Source of the DNA: Forficula auricularia
Lineage: Eukaryota; Arthropoda; Insecta; Dermaptera; Forficulidae
Direction: 5' to 3'
Assembly (NCBI GenBank): GCA_024734495.1
Contig: JALMQS010000085.1
Location: forward strand, 22,449,077-22,513,076
DNA: 64,000 nucleotides
Below are positions 10,701-22,700 of this stretch, piece by piece. How positions within the stretch are numbered: the first letter of the stretch is position 1; every line of letters begins with the position of its first letter. The notes beneath the pieces were generated by a model. That model did no database searches. It was not told the origin of the DNA and saw only the letters and a program-made list of their open reading frames with translations. The translations under genes were made by a program, and so were the position numbers.

Positions 10701-13700
10701 TGAACATCGAAAAAATTATATTTTTTGAGATAATAATTGTTTTGTCAAAATGTCTGTTAGTTAGTTAGTCTGTGCGTTACCAAATTTTTGTGGACGAGCT
10801 AGTGTGAATATCTAAACCAAATTTCACACGTAATTTTGGTCTATTGAGATTAAGAGCTGAATAGATTTTGGTGCATTATGACCCAAAATTAAGGGAAGTG
10901 GAGGGGGGTTAAATATTAAAAATCTAGGCCGTTTGAGCAAACTCAACCAAATTTTGTATACATAATCAGTGGGACCCCAGAAGTCTAAAAATGCAAAAAC
11001 TAACCGCCCAAAATGGGGGGGGGGAGGGCGTAGGGTCAAAAAATGAAAATCTAGGTTCTTGTACCAAACTCAAACAAATTTTGTATACATAATCAGTGGG
11101 CACACAGTAATATAAAAATGCAAAAACTAACCCCCCCCCCTACATGATTATAAATAATTTTATTAAATATTAAATATAAGTGAGGGGCCAGGTTGTATGG
11201 TCAAGTCAAGTGGATGGCCACATCAGAACACGTCAGCTTATTTATTATTATTGTCTATTTTAGTATAATTTTTTTTTTTATTTATTTCATTTTAGTCCAG
11301 GCAAATTACGTGAAAAAACGGCATGAACAGGAAATAATTCCCGGTAAAGATTTTATTGTTGTAATACCTTTATTGGTACTCCAATATTACTACACTAAGT
11401 TTTCTCCCCCAAATCTCTGTTGTGGAAATTTTTCTACGCGCCTCAAAATGAGAAAATTTCGGAGTTTTTTTTTTTAGTTTTTCTTGAATAACTCTAAAAC
11501 GGCTTATCAAAACAAAATGATATTTATCAGATAAAGTAAAATTCTTTAAATTACGCGTAAAATGATAACAATTTCATCTAGTTAAGTTCAGTAGAACCGG
11601 TAATATCGCCTGTCAAAAAACAGCCCCCGGAGAAGCCAATTGAGAAAATTGTAGAAATAACAAAAAAATAAAAATAAAAATTTCATTAACTATGACTCCG
11701 AAGGTACTCAATTAATTCCTCCGAATAATTTGATTCGTTATAATAAAAAGAGAATGTTATAATATCCAAATTGATTCGCAATTTAATTCTGCACGAATTT
11801 TTTTTTTTTTTTTTTTTTTTATAAATTTTATTAAACCAATTATTTTACATTAATTAATGTATACATTGTATTTTTTGCTTCGATTCCGAGATTACTTCTC
11901 CACCATCGAGTGTCCTTATTCATCTTTAGTCCTTGTTTTTAATAAGAGGAAAAATCTAATTAGATAAAAAAACCTCTTTTCCGATAATTATTTCAATTCC
12001 ATTATTCCCCAATCAAGTCGATTGGTTCAATCAATCAATCCCCCCATCCATTCATTTCAATTCTGCACGAATGAGATAATGTTAAACTATATTAAATAAA
12101 TTATATAAGTCTGAAAGCGTGAAATAAATGCAAAAAAAATAATGAGAATAATATTTAATCGTAATTAATAAATAAAATGTTGTGTTGAGCCAATCAATCG
12201 ATTGCAGCCCGGAAATTTCTCCACTGAGAAAGGGAAATATTAAACCCAATTGGTTTAATATCAATGAAAAACGGGTTAAATGATCTTGTGAGGGAGCTAA
12301 TAGAGATTCAACTAAATCACAGTTAGCGTTAGTAAGAGCAATGTGTACTAGTTAGAGTTGTGTTGAAGCTAGAATGCGAATGAGAAAAAAGTTTGTTTGT
12401 TTTTCTAACTAATTATTAATAATAGAAAAAATATTAATTAGCATTGTTTTGGATCATGTGATTAATGTCATAGAGATAGTAATTAAGAGTCGAACTGATA
12501 ATCACCTAGAGTACCTCCGCCATTTCATAGGACCGCTTTTGGCGCGTCCAGCCCCTAATGTCTCTAAAACTCGTACTTTACTAAATAAACATTTTTTTTT
12601 CAATTTCACTTTTAAATTACTTGCTTACGGCCTTACAACTCTGGGTATGTCTTGGCCTCACGGTCCGATCCTGAGCCTAGCATTTTTAAAATGGATTATT
12701 TATTTAAAAAATCGCCAATAGTTTATTATAAATATTATCATCTATTAAAATTAGAAAATCTTTTAAATTCTCGATTAGACTAGCGTACCTGATTTTCTTC
12801 AATTAAGTTATTTAATATACCTATGAAAAAGTAAACTATTAGCTATTTATTCCTTAGTATTTATGGCTCTTAACGCTAGCGATTTGATTAGCTAGTTATT
12901 AATTATTTATTTCTATTTTATGATTAGATTTAATATTCAATTAACTCTCACAAATAGGAAAAAAGCTTTTTAATTAAGTTCTATTAAATTTGCTATGAGT
13001 TATGATAATTTTTGAATCATTACTTTTAGTCAAGTCATTTGGTAGTTTTACCAGGAAAGTTTTTCGGGAGTTTTGAAAATTAGTAATACTATAGATTTCA
13101 ATGAGCTCTTTCCGAATTTCAACTTTCCCACCTCGTATCTTTGCCGTTCGCGACCCCATATTGGAAAAATGGCGTCTAAAATAAGTTTTTTGACAATATC
13201 TCCTTTCCAACTCATTTCACGATAAAAACATTTTATACAAAATTAAACTAGGGAAAATTTCCTACAATTTATGTATTGACCTTTTTTTTGTAAAATTTAT
13301 AGTTTTGGCGTACGACCGCCGCAAACCATTATACATTTTGATGATTCGGATCGTCCGGAAAATGCCGGATATCTATAAATCTAAGAGTTTTATCAAAAAA
13401 GTAGTACAAGTAAACGTTCAAGTAAATAAAATTTTTTAAAGAATGAAATAAAAATCAAGTTTCTAGGATGAGTGGTTTTCATTTTATGAAGAAAAAACTG
13501 CGATTTTTTATAATTCACAAATGTAATCAGTTAAAATTAAATGTCAAGATTTTGCGGTACGCCAAAACTATGAATTTTACAAAAAAAAGGTCAGTACATA
13601 AATTGTAAGAAATTTTCTCTAGTTTCATTTTGTATATAAATGTTTTTATCATTAAATTAGTCGGAAAGGAGATATTGTCAAAAACTGCTTTTAGACGCCA

Positions 13701-16700
13701 TTTTTCCAATATGGCGGCGCGAACGGCAAAGACACGAGGTGGCAAGGTTGAAATTCGAAAAGAGCATATTGAAATCTATAAAATTTCAGATTTTCAAAAC
13801 TCCCGGTAAAATTTCCAGGTAACCTCTTTTTTTAGAAACAAATCACTGGACTAATACTAAAAACTCAAAATGAATTACTTTTTCATCAAAATATATCTAT
13901 TATTAAACCCAAATACTCATGAGGATTGTTCGGTTGCCCACCAGCTACGTGCTCGCCTATGCAATCCGGAAAATGAACGAGACGGAATCGATTACGGAAG
14001 CGCCCAAGGATTGCGACAACTCGGGAGCCATCTGGGAAAAGGGCAAATCGCTCTTTGATTATATCAAGAAACAGGTGGGTGGGCTGCTCAATGTGAATCA
14101 CTTGCTTGATTGAATTGTGAGTTTTTTTATCTTGAGACAGTCTTATAACTCAAAAACAGTGCATTATATGAAAAAAACTTTCAAATAAAAGTTTATTTAT
14201 ATCACGGAGGGAAACTAAACTATGTTATTGTTTGTCGACCTAGAACAAGCTTTCAAGGGTATTTTATGGTCAGGTTCTGTTTTTTAAATAGAAATCTATA
14301 TGTTTCTGTACATATTTTGAATCTACAAAAAAACTTAACAACTTTCATCTCACCATCTACAAGGCTCAAATCCGCCCTTGTCTCGAATACGGCTCTCATC
14401 TATGGAGAGGAGCCTCAAAATATTCTCTTGCTACCCTTGATGCAATTCAGAAACGAGCCGTCAGGCTAATTGACGATTCTACGCTCACCGACTCCCTCGA
14501 CTCGCTGGCTCATCGAAGAGATGTCTCTGCCCTTTCCCTTTTCTATAGATACTATCACGGCAGGTGCTCTGATGAGATAAAATCAATAATTCCCCCCAAA
14601 GCATGCTTTGCACACCAGCACACGTTTTGCCGACTCCCAACACTCTTTTGCGGTCAAATTGGAAAAGTGCCGGACCACTTCATTCGCGAATACATATATC
14701 CCCATGACTTCAAGGAACTGGAACTCTCTCCCAGCCTCTGTCTTTCCCAGCACCTATGATCTTCAAACCTTCAAAACCAGGGTGCATAGACACCTACGTC
14801 TACACCCTCTCACTTAAACAACTTTCCTTCTCTTCGGTAATGCAAGGGTCTTTCGAGATCCATAGGGGCTACATCTTTACTGGTGCACCCCTTCTTGCAT
14901 TCGATTGCATTAAAAAAAAAAAAAAAATTAAAACTATTTTTTTATTCGAAATCAAATAAACAAAATATTAAATCAATTATATCTCAGAAAAAACCCTAAT
15001 AATTATTTTTAACAATTATTCAGCTTAATTATCAAATAATAATGATTAAGTAATTAATTATTAAATCGAAAAGTCAAAACAATGAAAATAAGTGTTTATA
15101 ATGATCTTAAAACTTCATTATACTCAGATTTAAGAGATTATTTTCTACTTAATAGAACAACTTAAAATTCTTGAGTTTAAAAAATTTTATTTTACCTGTC
15201 AATCAAGTAGATACATAGTTATATTGTATTACCATAATAAAAATGGATCATTTTTTTGTTGAAGACAGAATTAAAATGGTCATAATTTATGGTGAATATG
15301 GAAGAAGTGTTATGGGGCTGCCATTGAAATGGATGCCGAGCATTTCCTGACAGGGATACACCCTCACGAGCTTCATTTTATCGTGTTATAAATCTGTTAA
15401 AAAACATCAGGAAATGTAAAGGGTACGAAGAAACTGAAACAGGCCAAAATAACGAAATTGGAACTGGAATTCATCCAGAAAACTTGCGATAACACTCTGG
15501 AATGTCACAGAACAGTGTGGAAAATTTATTAGATTATTAATTATTGTTAAATTATTTATTTAATAATTAAATATTTGATCATTGTTATATGATAATTAAG
15601 TTGAATAATTGTTAAAAATAATTATTAGGGTTTTTTTCTGAGATCTAATTGATTTAATATTTTTTTTATTTGATGTCGAATAAAAAAATAGTTCCTATGA
15701 AAGTTGTTCAGTTTTTTTCGTAGATTCAGAATATGTAAACAAATATATATAGGTTTCTATTTAAAAAACAGATCTTGACCTTGAAATACCCTTGAAAGCT
15801 TGTTGTAGGTAAACAAACAATAGCGTGGTTTAGTTTCCCTCTCCATATAAATAAACTTTTATTTGAAACTGTTTTTCATATAATGCACTGTTTTTGAGTT
15901 ATAAGACTGTCTCAAGATAAAAAACTCACCCGGTATATCTTGTTTAAATCAAAACAATTCTCGTTAATATGTTAATTATTCTTTGATATATTAATGAGAA
16001 AATTGATTTAATATTTATGTTTATTTGATGTCGTATAAAAAATAGTTCTTATGAAAGTTGTTCAGTTTTTCTTGTAGATTCAGAATATGAAAAGAAATAT
16101 ATAGGTTTCTATTTAAAAAACAGAACTTGATTTTGAAATTCCCTTGAAAGCTTGTTCTAGATCGACAAACAATAGCGTAGTTTAGTTTCCCTCTCCATAT
16201 AAATAAACTTTTTTCCATATAATGCACTGTTTTTGAGTTCTAAGACTGTCTCAAGATAAAAAACTCACCCAGTATAATAAATTATTGTCGTTGTTGTTGT
16301 TGTTGTTGTTTTTAGGTGTTGTTGAATGGAGAGACGGGCAAGGTGGCCTTCGACGACAACGGGGACCGTATTAATGCCGAATATGACGTGGTCAATGTCC
16401 AGGCTAACGGGAAACAGTTCTCGGTCGGCACCTACTTCCACAACAGTGTCAGTATTCGCTCATTCTGGACACCCTTTACATATTAAATTCACGCAATTTA
16501 TTATATTTTTAATGAAAGTTAAAGGAGGTATCAATGAGGTTGACCTCTGATTGATTCAAATATACAGATAATGAATTTCAAACATCCGAAACTATAATCT
16601 CTGAAAATAAATTTGAATCAAACATAGGACAACCTCATTGATTTCATGAATCATCAACTTGGCTTACCAATCCTATACCCAGATTGCCGTAGTTTTTTTT

Positions 16701-19700
16701 CTACTTCGTATCAACCAAAAATACATAAATTAAGTGGATATCGATGACCGCAGTCCGAAAAAAGAAGAAGATAATTTACACTATATTTTTATTCATAAAA
16801 CCGACGTTTCGGTGGCCATTGCCTCTTTTTTTCAGGGTTTTGAAAAGTCAATGAAGGAAATCCAATGCGACTTTTCAAAACCCTGAAGAAGGAGAGAATA
16901 ACGTCGGTTTTATGAATAAAAAGATAATGTAAATTATCTTCTTCTTTTTTTGGACTGCCTCATCGAAATCCACTTAATTCATTTATCAGTCCGTCTCCAA
17001 AAATTACTTCAATCTTACAAAATACATAATATGTAGTTTTTTCTCTAAAGTACTTCTCCATACAGTGTGGGGCGCGGGCACTTTCTTATTTTAAAAAATC
17101 ATAACACAAAAACTATTGCCAGTATCGATTTAATTCTTTTTTCTATATATAGGGGTACATTGAAAGTTTTTTTTCATTAAGTTTTAAAAACGGATACCAT
17201 CCTCACTGAGAGGGGGCTAAATCTGGAAATCGCTCTGGCCACTGAAGATCGGCCTTAAGAGAGATGAGCCGTTTGGGGAAGTGTTCCCGCAAAAGATTCA
17301 TGGAAGTTCGTGCCGTGTGAGCCAAGAAGCCATCCTGTTGGAATCCTACATCCCCCGCATCCATATCTTTGAGTTTGGGTAGAAAAAACTCATCAATCAT
17401 GCTTCCATAGCGTGATTGCCAGATTTATTCCCCTGTGACTATTTCCTGTGAGCCTACCTTAAATCTTTTGTTTACACGAATCGCCTAAAGACCCTTGGTC
17501 AGCTGAAGGACACAACTCGTGCTGCTATTGCCGGCATATGCTGGAAAAAGTGGACAGAAATGTCAAAATTCGGCTATCTCAGTGTATCGACGAGAACGGT
17601 GGCCACCTTCGAGATGTCGTTTTTAAAACCTAATGAAATAAAACTTTAAATGTATCCCTGTATACAGAAAAAAGAATTCAATCGATACTGCTAATACTTT
17701 TTGTGTTATGATTTTTTAAAATAAGAAAGTGACCGCGCCCCACCCTATAGCTTCACGAATTTTACAATAATGAGGCAGGAATTCTGAAAAATTGGTATTC
17801 TATCTCTCTATATATAATAAAATGGAAAATATGTATGTTTGTATGATCCAAACGATCTGATTGGCCAGTAAATAGCCAATGGCAAAGCGTAAAATTATTA
17901 AAACGATTCTGATTGATCAAATAACCGTCGTGCTTAGACAATGAGTGAAATAAATATATCCTTAGGTTTTTAAATCAATTTCATTCATTCTTATATAATT
18001 GTAAAAATTAATAACTCGAGACGCTGCCCGGCAGGGCAACCCACCAGGAGTGCAGGGCCTAGCTGCAGAAGGCGTGCCGAAGTTTTTTATAAAATGAGAA
18101 TAAATAATATGCTAAAAATGTGTTTGCAATTGATTTTTCGGTTTTAACTTTGACGTTTTGAGAATTGTATCTTGTAGACAACGGATCGGATGCGGTTGCG
18201 AGTGAACGACAGTCTGATCACGTGGCCAGGGATGCTCCGAGTCAAGCCAGAGGGCTTCATGATCCCTACACACCTCAAAGTAAGACATCCTTACCTCCCT
18301 TCTTACTTTCCACCCGCCTTAGGTGGATAGAAACAAAATTAGTTTAGATGTGTGCCGTCTTACAAATGGTATACAATACCATATCATGTGCAGGGTAGGC
18401 CATGGAAACCGGACGTTTTTGGAATAAACAGTACTCGGCAAGTAGAGAGACTTTCTGTGACTTTTTCCTTTGGGTCTACCTGAAGAGTAAAGTTTATGAA
18501 GCCAAAACATCAATTCGTCATGAAATTCTGTCTATTGATGGAAAGATGTTGCAGAGATTGAATCAGAACTTTGTCTACCGTCTCGCCTCTTGTGTACAGC
18601 AAGATGGTCGGCATATGAATGATGTGATTTTCCATACCTAAACTGGCATAAATGTAACTGTTTTTGGTGAAAATAAAATGATGGTAACACAAAAATTGAA
18701 TGCGTACCGCTCATTTTGAAATAGTCCCATTCCCGTGGCCCACCCTGCACCAACTTGCACTGAGCCATGGTGAACACTGGTACCATCAGAAGATTGGAAT
18801 GCGATCCTTCCCAGCTTTCTATCCCCTCTACTTGCCGAGTACTGTCTATTCCAAAAACGTCCTGTTCCCGTGGCCCACCCTATACAATAAACTTATTAAC
18901 CTAGGTAAAAAAAAACTTTTGGATTTTTTGAGAATCTTTGCTAAAAAATTAACATTCTTTTTTCAATTTAAATAATTTTCCTCCCCCATGACAACCCCTT
19001 CTAAACTCGCTCATATTTTTTAAATTTAATATTTGATTTTTTACAAAATTTTGAGCCCAGTCAAAAATTTTCAATTCAATTTTATTATTTAGAACGTTTT
19101 GAGTTTAAATAAACTATTTTCTCATGTAAAAATATTTCCATCTCGATTTGAACAACCCCTTCTGAACTCCCTCAAATTTTTTCAATTTAATAATTGATTT
19201 TTTACAAAATTTTGAGCCTAAATAAATTACTTTTTAATCAAAAAAATTCCATCTCCTTGAGAACAACCCCTTATAAATTTGCTCAAAAATTTTCTATATA
19301 ATTTGCTTTTTTACAACGTTTTGAGTCAAAATAAACTATTTTCTCATCAAAAATTGTTTTCACCTCCTTTTGACCTACCTCTTCTGAACTTATTCAAATT
19401 TTTTCAATATAATATTTGATTTTTTACAAACTTTTGAGCCCAAATAAATTATTTTCTTATCTAAAAATTTTTCCACCTCCGTTAGCTACCCCTTTCTGAA
19501 TTTTCTCAACATTTTTCAATTTAATTTGATTATTTTCAACTTTTTGAGTCTAAATAAGTTGCTTTTTAATTCAAAATTTTTTCCACCCCTGTTAACGACC
19601 CCCTTCTAAATTCACTTAAATTTGTTCAATATAATTTGATTTATTACCTGCAACGTTTTGATATCAAATTAACCAAAAATTTTCTCTTAAGTTTTTGTCA

Positions 19701-22700
19701 ATTTTATTTGATTTTTACAACATTTTGAGTCAAAAAAATTATTACTTATCATCATTAAAAATATTGCCCAAAACTTTGACCAACCCATTCAGAATTAGCT
19801 AAATATTTTTTAATTTAATTTAATTTTCTACAAGGTTTTGAATCGAAATAAGGTATTTAAATATAGGTAGAATAAATTTGTGGATTTTTTGAGAATCTTT
19901 GTTAAAAAATTAACATTCTAGCTCCAATAAAAAGACATAAAATCACAAAATGTTTGTTATTCTTTTTCGGAACCGTTTCAAATTCTATAAACAGAGAAGT
20001 ACCTAGATCTTGCTTGTTATAAGATTTGAAGAAAATTTACCAGTTAGTTACCTGGTGTAGAAGTATGAAACCGGAATTTCCCTAAAGATGGTGCTAGCCA
20101 TCTGTTTTGGGACAGTAAGAATGCTACTGCAGCATTTTTCATCACCTGTCACGATTGATTCGATGGAGAAATGACTTTCTTTTGTATCTGTCGAGCAGCT
20201 TTTCACAAGTGGTTTTTCGATTTTCTTGCTGTCTTTCATTCAGTTCATCTGGAACCCATTTTCCCACTTTCTGAATCTATCCCATAGCTTTCAAACGATT
20301 GGAAACGGCTTCCGGAGTTACATTCAATTGATCCGCGAGTTCTTGTTAAGTTTGAGTATCATCTTCATCCAATAAGGCTTCCAATTCGTTGTCTGCGAAC
20401 TTTTTCGCGTCACGTCAAAATCACCACTTTTGAATTTTTTGAAACACTATTTTGCACCAAGGGCATGTTCACCATAAGCTTCGACAATAATTCGATGCGA
20501 TTCTGCAGCAGTTTTCTTCAAATGATAACAGAAAACCAATGTGATCCGCAAATCGTAGTTCGTAGGCACAAAACTCGACATGCTTAAGGTTATAGAAAAA
20601 TATACCCGTGTATGGAACTTGAGTTGTTGTGTGCTGAAAATCTTCGTCAGCTATCAGAGGGAGATGATGGCGCTGCATTAGCGGTCTTACGGTCCCAAAA
20701 CACTAATGAATTCCAAAATAATTCCAAATAAGTGTACACCTAATTCCAATCGCGGTTCACCCCTTCGGCCAGCACCATCTATAGGGAAATTCCGGTTTCA
20801 TACTTCTACACCTGGTAAATTGGTGTATTTGGCTTTAACTCTATAAAGAGAGCATCTTAAAGTATGGTTCTAATAATAGTGCGTCAATCTATGTATAATC
20901 TATTTCAGGTTCTGACGATCGAGGAGAAGCCGTTTGTGTACGTGCGCGAGGTGATGACCCTGGAGGAGGGTTGCCTGCCCGAAGAGATCCCCTGCCCGCT
21001 CTTCAACTCCACCGAGGAGGATTTCAGGCAGTTCTGCTGCAAAGGATTCTGCATGGACTTGTTAAAGGAACTCGCCAAAAATTGCAATTTCACATACAGG
21101 TCACCCACCAATCTATACGGAAACCAGCTCGCTGGACACATATCAATATAATAGTTTTGGTATTCGTTTGTAGCCTTTTTTACTCGAGTCAATCAATGCT
21201 CGTATTTAGAGACGAATTTTTCACTCATATACTTTTCTCGTATCTCGTGGTTCCACTGTATTATATTTTATGTGTTCTAATTAGAAATTACAGATATATT
21301 TTATAAATTGTATTATATTAAACGGTTTGTAGATTTTAAGAAGATTAAATTTAAATTTGTAGAAAAAATTCAATTAGAGTTTTGTTATTAGAACATGAAA
21401 AGAAAAAAAATTAAAAGTTCACTTTTTATGAATCCCACCACTTACATGACCCCTCAGGATTTTATGTTTCAAATTTCAAGTCAATCGGTTAAGCCGTTTA
21501 ACCTGGAGATAGGTGAACATAGTGAAATAGAATCCCACAACTATTATATTGATATCCACTCCTAATAGGTATCTATTCTACTCAAGGGATTTATAATAAA
21601 TTTCTGGTTGATATTTTGCAGCCTGGCACTGTCTCCTGATGGCCAGTTTGGCTCCTATATTCTCAAGAACGTCTCTTCGGGTGGAAAGAAAGAGTGGACG
21701 GGGCTGATTGGCGAGCTGGTCGCCGAGAGGGCGGACATGATTGTCGCCCCGCTCACCATCAACCCCGAGAGGGCAGAGTTCATTGAGTTCAGCAAACCCT
21801 TCAAGTACCAGGGGATAACCATTCTCGAGAAGAAACCCTCTAGGTATTTATTCCTTACATTATGGCTCTCAAACTCCGTGATTGACCAAGGTATCTGGCC
21901 CTTGCAGGTCCTCGACGCTGGTGTCGTTCTTGCAGCCCTTCTCGAACACCCTCTGGATCCTGGTCATGGTCTCTGTCCATGTGGTCGCCCTGGTTCTCTA
22001 CCTGCTCGATCGGTTCTCGCCCTTTGGCCGGTTCAAAATCGCTAACACTGACGGCACCGAGGAGGACGCGTTGAACCTGAGCAGCGCCATCTGGTTTGCG
22101 TGGGGCGTCCTCCTCAACAGCGGCATCGGCGAAGGTAATGAGACAGAGATTAGGTTTAATAAACATCCCATCCCTAGAGTGCTTTTCTAGGTTCTAACCG
22201 CATTTGCTTTTGTAGTCCAAAGACTGGTAATAAATTAATGTAGAGCAAATAAAATGTTCTTTGCAATATATATGAATTATGTCTTGAGAGGGCAGGTCTA
22301 TAAATATCCCAAAAGCATTTGAATGAAGTGGATGGGTGGGGTGGGGGTTTCCTTCCACCCCTTGTCTTGAGTGGGATCAATATTTCCAATTTGATATCTA
22401 AACTTTTTCTCTTTACGGTCAAATATCTACTCTTGTTAAGGGAGAATGGTGTGTGTTCTTGGTGAAACATTTTAAATAAAGTAAAGAAAATTTTTAAAAT
22501 TTGGGCCCCACGTTAACAAACACTGCTCTAGGCTGTTTCAAAACGTAAGACACATTTTACGACAAAAAAGTATTTAAATTACAAGATACCAATAGATTTA
22601 AATATGTAGTTCCAAATTCCATTTTTCTTATAGTGTAAGTCCTGGAGAGATGCCGGGAGAAAAACCATTATTCTAAAGCCCATGGTGCACATAACTATAA

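Noticed and set aside
17814..18062. Helitron (5' TCTCTATATATAATAAAATG, 3' CTAG)
   Set aside because: The 3' end would be followed by C, not T, and I see no clear terminal hairpin; the evidence is too thin.
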